From: Hyalella azteca
Taxonomy: Eukaryota; Arthropoda; Malacostraca; Amphipoda; Hyalellidae
Direction: 5' to 3'
Assembly: GCF_000764305.2 (NCBI RefSeq)
Contig: NW_025947267.1
Span: 150,636 to 214,635 of the forward strand
Length of the DNA: 64,000 nt
The position numbers were made by a program, and so were the translations under genes. The notes under the pieces are model-generated. The model saw only the letters and a list, made by a program, of their open reading frames with translations. It did no database searches and had not been told where the DNA came from. Of the stretch, positions 24,735 through 38,139 are shown piece after piece; position 1 is the first letter of the stretch, and the number at the start of each line of letters is the position of its first letter.

Positions 24735-27700
24735 CTACGAATATTTAAAATTGCCAAAAACACCATATAACGGAAGTTTGTTTGGGATTTATTGAATTTT
24801 GCGCAAAGTTATTCATTGGAAAAAAGTTCGTGTGTAAAAAAATTTTGAAATACAGGCTCCCAATATTGCGGAAGAGGGTAAGAGTTATTTAGGGCATTGC
24901 TTATCGTTACGTAATTGAATAGATTTGAAAATTTGAATATTGGACAGGAACATCATCAGAAAGCCCACGATGAAATTTGGAAGGCACGAGGGAAATTATA
25001 GTACTCCATTGAAATGAAAATTCGATACGTTTTCAAAAAAGGCAATTTTGAGGCGTCGTCATGAGTGCAGTCGTACAGTCAGGGTCCGAGGATCGGCAGC
25101 ATGGAAGGGAGAAGGAAAAGGTTAATTCCAGGATACGGACTAAACTGACTACAGGATACAGACTACAGACTTCAAAGGAACAACAGGAATTTGAGAATAA
25201 ATACACATAAAACAGGTATAGGGAAACATGCAAGAAGCCTCCGGCGTTTGATGTTAATGCAACTGAACAGTTCTGCACGTACACTTTCACATCAAAACAA
25301 GTGGCTGGAAGATTGGTGCGAAATATTCACATACGTTCATGAACATTTTTTGGAGACAAAAGGTTCACAAACGATAGAATGCGAACCACACGTGACGGTA
25401 TTCTCCAGGTCGGAAATGCTGAAGCTGCAAGCAAGCCTCGTGCATATTGAATATTCAATTAAATCCGATGAATCACTAATAACAACAAATAATATTAGGA
25501 ACAAGCGTGGAACTTTCTCCCGGCGTACAAACGCATGAAGTTTGAGAAGCATGCACGCGGAAGAAGGGTGACCAGCACAAGGGTTGCGAGACCATCATGT
25601 ACTATAGAATCATATTAAAATAGTCAAAAGCTGTCAACATAGAGATGTGTTAATAATTAACTTATATTTGATTAATTATAGGCTATTGTACAAGAAATAA
25701 ATAGAAGAAATGTTATTTAAAAGAGAAGTAATTTTATGAATTAAACTAAACAGTCATTAAAATAATAAAAATAATATGATATTAAGATTTATTTTCAGGA
25801 ACAAACCGTTTTTCCGTCAACCTGAGTACTCATGACACCACATAACTGGAGGCCTGATGAGATCTTATTGAAGCTGCAGCATTCATCTCAAATTAGCAAC
25901 GGCATTCATTACCTGACTTCCTTACTCTACCCAAGCTACGTTCGCGAATTTAATTAACGTGATATGCAAATATACTTTTCGGTATCAAAGCCAGTAGGTA
26001 TTCTTAGCGCGCCGTACAGACACCGACCTCAATCAAACGCTTCCAAGATAAATCCAATTAGAATAACAGAAAAACATATGCTTAAATAGATTAGAAAAAT
26101 AATTATTTGTCCACAATACAGGTGATTTACTCCAAACAGTTCAAACAGCTTCATTCAACTGTTACGAAACAACACGCTTCCTCAAACAGTTTCTTATAAT
26201 AAATCACTCTGGGCAGTATCAACACACAGAGATCAGCAAGTCACCGGCATTATATTTTTAGAACGCACTTAGAACGCACTCTTGCTAAACCATCAATTTA
26301 AATCAATTTGCCAAACAAACAAATTAAAAACTTTAACTATACTCATATTCTCTTCATGGGCAATATTCTCTCGTATTCTCATATGATATATATTTCAATA
26401 TAGGCCAGCAAATGGACGGTTGCTGTAAAGTATCATTGAAACAAAATATAAATGTTAATTAGAAACATATGTAGGTATGGGAAGTTACGTTAGCTGGAAA
26501 GTAAAATATGTATACTCATTTATATTTTCCACGGAGCGCTGCAGCATTGCAGTAAGTAGTTTAGTAGGTATATTAATAAATATGCAGTCTTTATTGAACT
26601 TACTGCATTCTTTTAATGAACTGATTGCGCCAAGTACGACCAATTAACAATTACAGGAAACTTAGAGTGAGATCGGTTAAATTACAAATCAGTGAAATCA
26701 CACGCAGAAAAGTCGCCAATGTTAATTGTACAAACTCCATATATACAATTTTTGAATGAAGAAATGCTGTAGCATTTTTTCGATACCGCACTCATACTGT
26801 ATAAAGTTAGGAGTTGAAATTACATCTGTTGGAAAGCGAACTCTAGCAGCTACGTACTAAGAAGACTTTGTCGGGTCGCGATGCGATCGTAAGGATTTTG
26901 AGAGGACTGAAGGGCTTCTAGGAGAGAACAAATGAAGAGAAACATGAGTTATTTTACAGGAAACAAGTCATTGACGATACTCATGAGTTTATCAGAGCGG
27001 TTCTATAATGTTCATACGCTAGGGTGTCTCATTATCTTGAATAATTCCAGAACTGATCACAAGCAAAATGTTCGTACATAAAATCTATAATGAAAAGTTA
27101 TTGGCTTTTGACACCCGAGACTAAACGGAAAGAACCACCCATTTTCAAATTCTGGCATCAAGACTAAAATAATTTGATAGGTGAAGCAACATATACTAAA
27201 TATCATGCACCACATCTATGAAATGACAAGCAGGGAACTACTCGTGAGGCCACACCGAATATGGCATCAAAATCGTTATAATATGAAAAAAATTCCCAAT
27301 GCATCACATTTAGAAAAACTTCCGTGGTCCAGCGATCAATGTACATGTGCGCTGGACTTTATTCTCTTTACTCTCTTCTGCACCAAAAAGTTCTTTGATA
27401 AAATGCTTTCAATGTTCCACCGTTCGATGGTAAAAATTCTCCTGGAGTGTGCAGGTTTTTTGCAAAGCAGTCGACAAGAAGGGGATTACTATAGTAAAAA
27501 ATAAAACTGTGGGAGAAATACAAAAATACTGGTGAAAAATAATCTGTGTTAAGATTTGAATAAGTTGGAGTTGTGAGGGAGCAAACTTTAAAGAGTTTGT
27601 GATCAAAGTGCAGTAGAAAGGGCCTATAATGAAGCAGTTCGTCTATTATGAACCGCAATCAATTAAATTCAAGTAGAGGCGATTGTGATGTGAAGATAAG

Positions 27701-30236
27701 CAATAAAGTTTACGCAATACCATAGGAAACGATGGAATGCGGACAAAGCCTGGCACATGTAGAGAAATGCAACTATAAAAAAAGTTAGGATGTGGTATTG
27801 GCTTGTACTATTGTGTTGAACATTGTAGGGTAGGTACAGGGTCTTATCTTACCGTGACCACGTGTCCTCGTGCCTCGTGCTACAGGTTGAAGTTCAAAAG
27901 GAATACATCAAAATCTAATTTTTGAGATAAAACCTTTCTTCCTGGTAACAGTTATGTTATTCTTAATATGATATAAAATACATTCGCGACAGCCAACCAT
28001 TTCACATAAAATAAACACGGAAAGTTTGAAAATACAATATTCGAAACAAGACAAATTGATCAATTGCATGAAAGACTTATGGTTACGAAAAAAAGCTTGG
28101 CACTTTGCAATTTTGGCACAGAATACGGAGCTAAAAATTTCGCTTACATCAGGTTAATAAATTCGGGATAATAACGCTTTGAGGTGTTGAAGCAACTCAA
28201 AGCACCGACAGATTAACGATTTTATTACGGTTCACCCACGGGAGCACCGTATTAAAAACTCATGCTACGGTTTCGATGAGAATAGAATCTATCAATTCCA
28301 CCACTCTGCACTTGAACCCGGTAGATTTATCACCCAATTTTTAATGAGAAAGTTTTTGCAAGTCGACCTTAGTATTAATCCTGAATTTGAAAAGATTTGA
28401 TAATATATAGCTTGTAAGAGTCCCAACAGGTTTCATGAATATGTCATTCATACGGACAAAACGGGCATGAACAGCGCATAGCGAGCGTGTCATTTCCAAC
28501 AAATGAAGAGGCATGCAACGTCATCCATTCATGCAAAACATGAACATTGATTATTCATTTATATTTTGAACATTAGATTTTGAAACCTGAGTTGTTCTGC
28601 GAAAATATTCGCGCACTTTAATTTATCTTGGTTATAATTAAAATCTCTTTTATGAACAAGTGTTTAATCTATTCAAATTTCTATTCCATTAATGGATTCA
28701 TTCAATGAACTTCAAATTCCATCGAAATTCTGTAACCACTAAAATCAAATTCTGAAATAACGAAATTGATTGTTTGAGCCCACACTAGGTGTTTATACTA
28801 ACAATTTCTACCACTGAAACAGGATTACTGAACTACTTAACAAGAACTGTAACTTCATCTATCACAGTTTATCCTTCATGTCCACGGTACATCACATCTA
28901 AGGGTAAGGGTTCGGGCACGGATGCCCTCAAGTGAGGGTAGCGTTAGTTCAAATAAAGCTGCCTAATTGAGGGCATCAGTGTGCGAAACTACAGTACACC
29001 CAAAACGCTATTAAGTTCGTCTAAACATAAATTTTAAGCCATTTAAAACATCAAAAATCTATTTAAAACATTCTATGGAAACCAGCATTATGCAAAAAAA
29101 CTATTTCCAATGTTTCAAAATTGCAAGGGTAAAGATTCCTTTCCTGGAGGCAATCTTTCCAACGAAGGACACAAAACATTGTCCTATTTCTTCTCAACAA
29201 ATACTATGGTCAATAATTTTATTTTTCTAAATGCAGTGTGTAGGATATATTTCGCTGGTAACCCTTGATTTTTGCATTGGCTAACTTCATCATCAATTTC
29301 CTTTTTCGCCACGAGTTTCGATTGATTTCATGATCATTTTTCATGAATAAAAAAATTTGCGAGCCGTGACACAATTTAAAAAATACCTAAAAAATTATCA
29401 TGTATGGGAGAATGAATATTTAGCATAAATATTTGAAATATTTTGGCTTTAATACATATATCTAACTCAAGAAAACCGGCTTATTCATAGGAAGCTGGAT
29501 TAAATGTGGTTACCGAGCTCCATCGTACATACTGCATCATTTTCAAAATCGGAACATCACATGCACCTTTAACTCTTTGCAATCTATGTCTAAATATCTT
29601 GTAAAACAACTATAATAGTAAAATACCTTCGAGGGTACTCCATTTCGTAAAAATCGTCCAAACAAATCTCAAGAACTAACAATGAAAAAACTGGCTAGTG
29701 GGGCGAGGTCATAAAAATGATTGCCTCTCCACTGTTTCGCTACGTAAAATTAATCCGATCTCAGAGTTAATTATAAAAATCCTAACTCAAAAGTCAGCTA
29801 TTTACTAAAGAACCATTATAAAATTAATGCAGCAAAGAATATTTTTGTATAATTATGACTTTAATAAATATATATGCATTGTATAGTAGCAAAATACTAG
29901 AGCGGTCACCAAACTGATGACCTGTTCAACGTAATTATTTGCTTAATTCAGTCAAAGGATGGACGGACCAATATTTTCAAAAGTATTCTGGACACCGGTT
30001 TTAATTTTTATGGTATTTGATTTTCGTAAGTGAGGCAAAAGCTACAGGAAAAACTCCACAGAATGAATGAAATTAGCTAATAAGTAATCCAGCTTTATCA
30101 TGTCACTGCGTGTATCGATTGAGTGCCGGAACCCAATATCAAACTTCAAGTTCTCATCTCGAGTTTCAATGCTTGATGAAACAATATGCTGACTCGTATC
30201 AACAGCTAAGCCCAAGTTCAACACTAAGAGATGTTT
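24735..30236. other. Intron 11 of alpha2delta; no gene or repeat array seen
   Basis: Unusually free of minisatellites for this window. Open stretches at 25033-25552 and 27181-27658 are open on both strands without coding motifs. Confidence 0.55.
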
Positions 30237-30770
30237 CAGCGCCTAATTTATCCCCGTTTCTTGTGCCGACGAAACAATAAATGAACTTGAACTCTCATCA
30301 GCTAAGCCCCCAACTTCAAGACAAAGTGATATTTTAGCGCCTAATTTATCCCTATTTCTAGAGCCGGCGAAACAATAAATGAACCTTGCAATCTAAACAA
30401 CTAAGCCCAAGTTCAACACAAAGATTATGTTTCAGCGCCTAATTTATCCCCGTTTCTTGAGCGACGATTCAATAAATCAATATGTACTCTAATCAACTAA
30501 GCCCAAGTTCAACACAAAGTGATATTCCAGCGCCTAATCCCCGTTTCTTGAGCCGACGAAGCAACAAATGAAGTTGAACTCTCAACAGCTAAGCCCAAAT
30601 TCAACACAAAGTCATATTTCAGCGCCTAATTTATCCCCGTTTCTTGAGCCGACGAAACAACAAATGAACTTGAACTCTCAACAGCTAAGCCCAAGTTCAA
30701 CACTAAGAGATGTTTCAACGCCTAATTTACCCCCGTTTCTTGAGCCGACGAAACAATAAATGAACTTTGA
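30237..30770. repeat. 92-98-bp tandem repeat, six copies, flush with exon 11 donor
   Basis: cagcgcctaatttatccccg recurs at about 30237, 30335, 30433, 30528, 30620 and 30716. The last unit (tgaactttgaactcac) runs into the donor of exon 11; other units read tgaacttgaactctca at that place. Confidence 0.92.
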
Positions 30771-30776
30771 ACTCAC

Positions 30777-30913
30777 CGCGACGTCGGCATAGACGCCGGT
30801 CCAGATGTGGGGGTGCTCTTGTCTGTACATGACGAGCGGTCTGGCGATCACGGGGATGTACTGCAGCACCTGCTCTCGTACCTCAGCCAGCGTGGACACG
30901 TGCACGAAATATC
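30777..30913 (-). CDS. CACNA2D3: alpha2delta exon 11 (end of VWA)
   Basis: 137 nt: (G)YFVHVSTLAEVREQVLQY, then IPVIARPLVMYRQEH and WTGVYADVA. It corresponds to the conserved G(Y/F)F..I.TLA.V...V..Y..V..RP block. Acceptor gttccag, donor gtgagttc. The donor directly abuts a ~92-98 bp tandem repeat array. Confidence 0.95.
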
Positions 30914-31189
30914 CTGGAACGTACAGCGCAATTAAAGTAGGAGTATGTGTGTTGGAATAAACTTTTAAACGACCGTGTTGATTTAAAATATTTCGCGAGC
31001 AACATGTACATTTTAATTGTATTTGGCAATGTAACCCGAATTAGCCTCCACTGCTGGAATTTGGATTGGTTGTGAAAATTTCTCAAAAGATCCCAGCCAA
31101 ATTTACAAACGCTAAACGCACTCTTTTAGGATAATCGCATGAGCGTTAACTTCTAGTAGCCTCTTGCAGGTACCTATGTTGTCAGCTAC

Positions 31190-31306
31190 TACTACTACCT
31201 ACTAGCTATAAAGTAGCTATTACCAGCTATCAAGTAGCAGCTATAAAGTAGCTAGTAGCAGCTATGAAGCAGCTAGTAGCAGCTATAAAGTAACTAGTAG
31301 CCAGCG
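31190..31306. repeat. Minisatellite agctataaagtagctagtag next to exon 10 donor
   Basis: ~20-30-bp units ending within 10 bp of the exon 10 donor. Confidence 0.88.
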
Positions 31307-31315
31307 TTATCACAC

Positions 31316-31508
31316 CTTTATTAGCGCATGCCATCCACAACAGGTTGCCGATGTCGGTGACTTCCCTGCCGATGAGGTACGTGAAGAGGCGCACTTGCCG
31401 CTGAGGCCAGTTGTACTCCTCGAAGATCTTGTAATGTTTGTACGGGGCGCCGTCCGTGATCAGCATGATCGCCTGGTTGCACTTAGCCCCAAGCCCGTGG
31501 TGGTTGTA
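31316..31508 (-). CDS. CACNA2D3: alpha2delta exon 10 (VWA core)
   Basis: 193 nt, 64 codons plus one base: YNHHGLGAKCNQAIM, LITDGAPY, FEEYNWPQRQVRLFTYLIGR and LLWMACANKG. LITDG holds the late MIDAS Asp; TYLIGRE and MACANKG are strongly alpha2delta-3-like. Acceptor cggcacag, donor G|gtgtgata. An AGCTATAAAGTAGCTAGTAG-type repeat begins within 20 bp of the donor. Confidence 0.96.
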
Positions 31509-32236
31509 CTGTGCCGAAATAGTTTCTTGTGATTACGATATTTATTTATTTTGAGTTTAGCAATCGACTAGGATTGCTAAACTGACTAGGAAACTGATAA
31601 GAGCTGTGATAAATCTTATTGAACTTTGCAGTTGTGGTCAAGATGGTTACAGTGATGAATCAAACGAATGATAATCTAATATTGAATTGAAAACATATTG
31701 AATAAGTAATTGTTGAAGATTATACTATAACTTGATTTTCATGTGATAAATTATTCATGGAACTCTCTTTCATAGAAAATCAATCGCTTCGAAAAACGGG
31801 AATTTTAACAGAATAACATGGGACAATGCAAGCATTGAAAACCTTTTCAGGATTTACTTCGGATATATATAAAATGTTAAGCAATAAATGGTATACAAGT
31901 AAGTTGAAAAGTTTAATTGAACGTAACTGATAAACAATTAATAAACATATTTTGTGCGGGAACTTGAAAGGCGGTGCTGATATAAATTACGTATGAAAGA
32001 TGCAATAGAACATCACAGGCTGGAGCCGACAAAAAAGCGATAATGGAAGGGAAAACAAGTGCTCGTAGTACTTTAATAAATTCATTTCATTGTTCCAGCA
32101 TTAATTTCAGCATCATTCAGAGAATTTCAAATTTTCTGTGAACGCTAAATTAGACATCTAGTGAAGGCTAAATTTAACTGCAGTGGTCATAAAATATCTA
32201 GATATAACGCCGAAGTCATCTCTTTTTCGTTATTAT

Positions 32237-32388
32237 CTGGGCCTATACTTTCAAAAAAAGTTAAGAGATCGTAAGTTCATTAGCCAATAATATTGACGGC
32301 CTTTCAAGCAAAATCCACCAATCATAGACAAGAAAATAGAGCGTAAGTACTTACGTTCACTTAGCGAGTTTTGAAAGTATGGCGCCAG
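32237..32388 (+). mobile_element. MITE copy A, ~152 bp with terminal inverted repeats
   Basis: Starts ctgggcctatactttcaaaa and ends ttttgaaagtatggcgccag, imperfect ~20-bp terminal inverted repeats. The interior matches copies at 49.1-49.5 kb at nearly every position. Non-autonomous; located in intron 9 of the alpha2delta gene. A clear target-site duplication was not seen. Confidence 0.82.
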
Positions 32389-32604
32389 GGCTACTAACAT
32401 ACGCATTTGCATAACATAACCGAAATTAATAGGTACATTGGACGAATTGTGAGCATCGCATCAACTGTTATCTATATATACTTTTGGCACAATTGAATAA
32501 ATTTGTTGCTAAAAACCATTTAGAGTACCGCGCATGTTGTTCTACAATACAGCTGTACTCCATGCATGGTATATATGGGAACTGCCGCATGGGAGATCTC
32601 TTGT

Positions 32605-32705
32605 ATATTATATTATATTATATTATATTATGTTATATTATATTATATTATATTATATTATATTATATTATATTATATTATATTATATCATATCATATTA
32701 TATTA
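32605..32705. repeat. (TATTA)n microsatellite
   Basis: About twenty pentanucleotide copies with few interruptions. The open frames here are artefacts of the repeat. Confidence 0.97.
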
Positions 32706-33539
32706 TACACTTTTTGCGAAGCTCCCAATAATGTATAACAAATTGCGCACTACGCTTCCCTACAGACAAGTTCTGTATTTTTCAACGTGATAATTAAGAA
32801 ATTAACTGGAAACGATGAAGTTTGAGGTTTACATGTTAACGCACTGCTTTGTACAAACGAGATGGTTTTGTTTTGTACCCTCATTGAATTGGTTTTCATA
32901 CCAATTCGAAATTAAGTGAAAATAATTGAATAATTACATAACTAATTATTTACAATTAAGGATTAATAGATATTACGGTCGCGTTACTAAGGAAAATACG
33001 AGACATATGCGTTGTGATGAGCAATGAAATGTTTTTGCGGGCAGATTCTATAATAAGAAATTACAAATTTCTACATAACAAGTGACTTATTAGCTGTACA
33101 ACAAATCATTTATTTACACTAACAGAAAATTTAAAATCATTCACCATTGTTTTCTAGAAAGCTGTTAATTTGGAAAATACGATACTCACCAATTAAGTTT
33201 ATGATCACCGAATATGAAGCTATGTCCACTCTTATACGACAATTAAAAACAGTTGATTAGAAAATCTCTTATCAAGTCTACTTCTTCTATTTGTACTTTG
33301 GTCCAATTATTTCAACATATGCGTTAAGAATAAACGATAATGATTTTCTTGAGGACATTCATGCCACACCGCCATTATAATGTAAACGACAGGACATATA
33401 TGCCATTCCGCATTTCTCGTAGAGTTTATACATGTTTAGCATTTTCGTTGAAGCAATTAACCTAGTGGATGTGAACTCAAGACAAGCAATCATCGCTGTT
33501 GGCACTGGCACAGGAATGTAATGGGAGGATGTACTCGTA

Positions 33540-33730
33540 CTTATTCTTTGTGTTTCTGTACCTGAGAACAAGAACGCAGAGTACAAGAATCCTCTCCACT
33601 GAGTACCTGAGTACAAGAACACAGTACAAGAACCTCCTCCACTGAGTACCTGAGTACAAGAACGCAGTACAATTAAGAACCTTCTCCACTGAGGCCCTAG
33701 GTACAAGAACATCCTCCACTGAGAACCTAG
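33540..33730. repeat. Minisatellite gtacaagaacctcctccact, ~33-bp units
   Basis: Units of gagtacctgagtacaagaac plus ctcctccact, about five copies. Confidence 0.88.
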
Positions 33731-35018
33731 AATCGACTCGAAAAATTTACCACGTGTCACTACGATGGCAGTCGCTTTAAAACCGTGCCTATAAATGAAA
33801 ATTTTTCAAACATGTAAGCAGTAATTACAGCGTCTGTATATAAAGTGGGCTCGTATATGATGGTTATGGATATTCTAGTGCAGCAGGAGTTCACAGACTA
33901 CACTACACGATGAGTGTGCTATTAAGTGCCGTAGGTCAAAGAGGAGGTGCATAAGTGCATGGTACAATGAAATTCACTGGCAATTGGACGCACGAGAAAC
34001 ACTTTCTGGATTCACGAGCGAATAAAACATAAAGGAAAAAATTACTCTAAGTGCTGGATTAGTAAATGAAAGTGCAATTAGTAAAATTTAGGACTTGAAA
34101 TTTATACATGACTGTACGAAAATATGAACGATCACAACAATAAGACTCGCCTGCTGTTCTCGTGTGTCTCAGTTTACCGAAAATTCTTACCTTGTTATTG
34201 AACTGCAACGAAGAAAAAATTACGGTTAAAAATGTAGGGCGGGATATAAATAAAGTATATTTCACGAATAATGCTGGAAAAATTAAATTATTTGATAAAT
34301 TTTGATAGTTGAACCTATTCCCTATGTAAAAAGGTAGCCATTTCGTTAGAAATGATAGAAGTAGATGGGGCATAATGTCGCCCACAGGTCATGGCCTAAC
34401 TCAAATCTTTGCCTCCACCACAATCGAGGATCGCGTATCAGGAGCTGGCAGCAGTCTGGAGAATTTCACCTGGTTTCGTCAATTAAATCGCAAATTGTTA
34501 CAAAAAAATTGCTAACGTTTCTGATAGTCCCATTCAGAGGTAATATTTATAAATAATTTGAGTCACTATAAAGATCACGTGTGTCAGTACATATGCGTCA
34601 TTATATATGCTGGTGAATATTATTAATATTTTTTTCGCTTAACATGCAAAGGTTATTCTTCCTAAAAACGTGTAGTAGGAGGCTCAAGAATTTTCTTAGC
34701 TGGACTGATGGCTGCAAGTTCCAAAACGAAACCAATCAACGAAACCACCTATTTTATTTTAACCGTTTGAATGGATGGATTTGATAAATGGAAAACGATT
34801 TTCCATTTTAACAAACTTAATGAGACTACGAGTCCCTTATGACTGCAAATAAATTATTATTCGCAATGCAAGACTTTTCGAGCAAGAAATAGTTCTGAAA
34901 AGTTTTTTAATTTGATAAGCTTTATCAAATAGTTATTCGTAAAAAGAGTACCAAGATTGAGTTAATAAGCTTCTAGAGTTTCACGCTGAAATATTAAGAT
35001 CCCACCAGCAAAACTCAC

Positions 35019-35129
35019 TGAGACCAGAAGCTCGAAGGCTCGGGTGAGCGCCTGGCTGATGTTGGCGATCTGCTCTGTCTTGATCTTCGCAAGCTCCGTC
35101 TTGAATTGTCCGATGTTCTCCAGGTTTGC
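35019..35129 (-). CDS. CACNA2D3: alpha2delta exon 9 (VWA)
   Basis: 111 nt, 37 codons, phase 0/0, ANLENIGQFKTEL then ISQALTRAFELLVS. It matches the VWA helix ending in the conserved (A)L..AF.LL. Acceptor gttcag, donor gtgagttt. Confidence 0.94.
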
Positions 35130-35626
35130 CTGAACATAAGAAGGAAAAATAACAACATCAAGCACTTACTTAAACCGAATTTAAATTGCTTAAAAAGACC
35201 AAAAAACAGGAATTTATAACTATTTGTTTAGTAGAATAATTCATGGAGGAAGTACAGCATTTATGAAGTACAAAAAGCCAATAAGTAAAACGTATCCTCT
35301 TACTAAACTTTTCGGCATCAATTGGAACAGCTCCATTATCAGTTCAAAGCTCAGCAAATATATAGTATTAAATTTAGAAGTGCCACATCAACACCAAAGA
35401 AATAAAAATCAAAGTACTGAATAAACAAACTATGGAACGTCAATTCACAAAATTAAGTATTTCTCTGTTGCTAATACTAGTATTCGTGAATTTTTTGTCG
35501 TTTGGTGGAGATGGTCTTCCTAACAATTTCATTGAGAACATGGTGAATTAACATGACGTTTTCATTGTTTTTAAACTATTTATTGAAAAAATATTGTGGG
35601 TCGAGTGGAAAATGCGGACAGCTGAC

Positions 35627-35775
35627 CTGTACGAGCGTGTCATTGAAGCAGCCAACGAGCTCCCGCGTGGTCTCGCTGAAGGTGAAGATGTTGACGAAGT
35701 CGTTCTCGTTGAGGGTGTCAAGGATGTTGAGGACCACGTGCTTGGCGATCTCCTTACGCAAGCCCGTCATAGAAC
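35627..35775 (-). CDS. CACNA2D3: alpha2delta exon 8 (VWA)
   Basis: 149 nt; it completes the Gly and gives GSMTGLRKEIAKHVV, then LNENDFVNIFTFSETTREL and a CFNDTLVQ end with a glycosylation sequon. With exon 7 it forms an intact D-I-S-G-S MIDAS, so the metal site important for trafficking appears functional. Acceptor gtggcag, donor gtcagct. Confidence 0.96.
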
Positions 35776-36069
35776 CTGCCACAGAATGCAAATTTCGTAA
35801 CTTATCATATTTCTTCCAAATTTGTTAAATATGGTGTTCCGTAGAGATTTTTAAAACACCATGAAGAACGTCACAGTGAACATTTCATTATTTGCAATGT
35901 TCTGGTTCCACTTGTAATCATGTAGAGTAATGTAGAAGGCGCCTAGCTGTTCAACCATTACTTCTTCGTTTAGTGTCACTATTTTTTTCTGATAGCCATT
36001 CCATAAGATACGATTAAGCCGTGCATTCTCACCAGAATCCCCAAATTTGAGTTAATTTGCAGAAGATAT

Positions 36070-36470
36070 ATTCATCCTCACCGGATACGTTGAGGATGAT
36101 CATGCCCCTTCTCACCGGATATGTCGAGCAGGATGATCATGCCCCTTCTCACCGGAAATATCGAGCAGGATGATCATGCCCCTTCTCACCGGAAATATCG
36201 AGCAGGATGATCAGGCCCCTTCTCACTAGAAATATCGAGCAGGATGATCATGCCCCTTCTCACTAGAAATATCGAGCAGGAAGATCATGCCCCTTCTCAC
36301 TAGAAATATCGAGCAGGAAGATCAGGCCCTTCCTCACTAGAAATATCGAGCAGGATGATCAGGCCCTTCTCACCGGATATGTCGAGCAGGATGATCATGC
36401 CCCTTCTTACCGGATAAGTCGAGCAGGATGATCATGCCCCTTCTTACCGGATATGTCGAGCAGGATGATC
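36070..36470 (-). repeat. ~38-bp minisatellite containing the exon 7 donor (about 10 copies)
   Basis: Unit on the minus strand: ATGATCATCCTGCTCGACAT, then ATCCG|gtgagaag or gtaagaag. The 28 exonic bases encode MIILLDIS, the MIDAS strand. Several units carry tttctag.. variants that lose the GT-donor context (ctcactaga). Confidence 0.95.
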
Positions 36471-36564
36471 ATGTCCTTGGGGTTGTTGGCGGCCTGAATA
36501 TACCAGGAGCGAAGACGGGCGTCGTACAGGTCAGGCTCGTCGCGGTCCATCTCCCAAGGGGAGG
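36448..36564 (-). CDS. CACNA2D3: alpha2delta exon 7 (VWA beta-strand 1 and MIDAS start)
   Basis: 117 nt encoding [18 protein letters not shown], then [20 protein letters not shown] plus the first base of a Gly codon. The DIS of the MIDAS (DxSGS) is at the 3' end; GS comes from exon 8. Acceptor tttgtgcag, donor G|gtaagaag. The last ~28 exonic bases plus the donor are repeated about ten times in the downstream intron (36070-36447). Confidence 0.96.
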
Positions 36565-37184
36565 CTGCACAAAACGTTGTTGTTTGACTCAGAAGAATGA
36601 ACCGAAGTGTCAAGTCTATAATCATTTGAAATAAAAATGCTTAGTGACTATCATTAAAGATATACAGTAACGGGCCAGATATAGGCCTCGTTTTGTGTAC
36701 TAAGTTTGAAGCCGTCGCACTCCTCGAAAGACGACTGCAGAGAAAAATGTACTAGCAGAACTGTCTTCGGATGTAGTGTAACTCTAGTAGATAGCCACTT
36801 AATCATACCCATTGTTGTGCCCAGTACGTTTTTCGTCATCTGTTCCTTTTAAGTGTTATTGAATTTCGCGTTTTCAAGTAATTTGTGCAAATCTATAAAT
36901 AAATATTCGCCTGACTTCGTCCCTAGTCTTTTCAATCTTCCACGAACCGTAGGGCCCGCTGGCAGAGTTCTCAAAATGTTTAGATGTAGAAGTTCCCGCT
37001 CCAGTTCATAACATAACATAGCATAGTGATGTCGGCGCTGAAGTGTAGGCCTGATGTGGCCTGTCGCCGATTCTTTTCCTTTTCGTGTCTTGTTCATAGA
37101 TCTAAACTCGTGTCATTTGACCGGATATTTCATGACTGGCGATAGTTTGAAGTATTCGACGCAGGCAAAGGACGCACGGTCATA

Positions 37185-37290
37185 ACCTACTATATACGGA
37201 ATAACCTACTGTCAGTAGGTTATTCGACGGAATAACCTACTATATACGGAATAACCTACTGTCAGTAGGTTATTCGACGCAGGCAAAGTA
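37185..37290. repeat. Duplicated 27-bp palindromes
   Basis: gaataacctactg plus t plus cagtaggttattc occurs twice in ~90 bp, each able to form a 13-bp hairpin with a one-base loop. Confidence 0.9.
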
Positions 37291-37799
37291 ATTTCCAATC
37301 ATTTAGGGTACAAATGAATTTCCCTAGCTTAGAATATATTTTCTACTTGCATGCACCCAGCAAGCTTTGGAATGCGTTCAAAGGATCCTCGAATATTCCT
37401 TGATTTAAAGAAGTAAATTGCATAAATCAAATAGGATGTATGATAAAAAATGCAAAACAAAATAAAATGTTGGAAATCGTCGGAAATCTTGGCCTTCCTT
37501 AAAGTATTTATTTATTTCTCTATTCTCTTGAAGAAAGAGTAATTATTGGCCAAATTTATTAATTAATTACCAAAAAATTATTAAAAACAGTTCTCAGGTT
37601 CAAATTATTTAACCAAAGCTCCAAACAAAAAACTTCCGCTGCATTCGAATTATAATTGCAGTATGATTGAAAAAGTCATACGTTGATAAGCGATACTTTA
37701 TCGGGGAGGCGGGGAGTACAAATTCAATTTGTGAGACAATCATTGCATTAAATGATGAAATGATAACAAATAAAATGAAATGATAGTCTCAACTGCTGA

Positions 37800-37975
37800 G
37801 ACTATCATTTCATTAGTTCCTGTAGGACTACCGTTTCTTTATATCTTGACTACTGTTTCATTAGATCCTGACTACTGTTTCATTAGATCCTGACTACTGT
37901 TTCATTAGATCCTGAATACTGTTTCATTAGATCCTGACTACTGTTTCTTTAGATCCTGACTACTGTTTCATTAGA
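37800..37975. repeat. 24-bp minisatellite (ttagatcctgactactgttt)
   Basis: Seven copies of tcattagatcctgactactg plus tt, ~30 bp from the exon 6 donor. Confidence 0.92.
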
Positions 37976-38007
37976 TATTGTAAACAAAATATAAGTGATA
38001 AACTCAC

Positions 38008-38139
38008 CAGGATATTGGCGCAGGAATCCCACGGAGCTGCCGAAGTACTGCCAGTGCAGCGTGGGGTCGACGTCGTAGTTTGAACTGAACGTTCGGTCCA
38101 GGGTTTCGGACCAGCGGATGGCGTTCAGAATTTTAGGGC
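38008..38139 (-). CDS. CACNA2D3: alpha2delta exon 6 (segment before VWA)
   Basis: 132 nt in the phase completing S from exon 5. It reads SPKILNAIRWSETLDRTF, then HWQYFGSSVGFLRQYP, the conserved W.Y.GS..G..R.YP block just before VWA. Acceptor gggcag, donor G|gtgagtt. A 24-bp minisatellite lies about 30 bp downstream of the donor. Confidence 0.95.

Noticed and set aside
27181..27658. Frames of 96-107 residues on both strands
   Set aside because: Open on both strands with low-complexity composition and no motifs.
32484..32790. Frames rich in YYIIL
   Set aside because: Translation of the (TATTA)n microsatellite.
36849..37097. 82-residue minus-strand frame with coding-like composition
   Set aside because: No splice sites fitting exons 6-7 and no recognised family; may be a decayed repeat.
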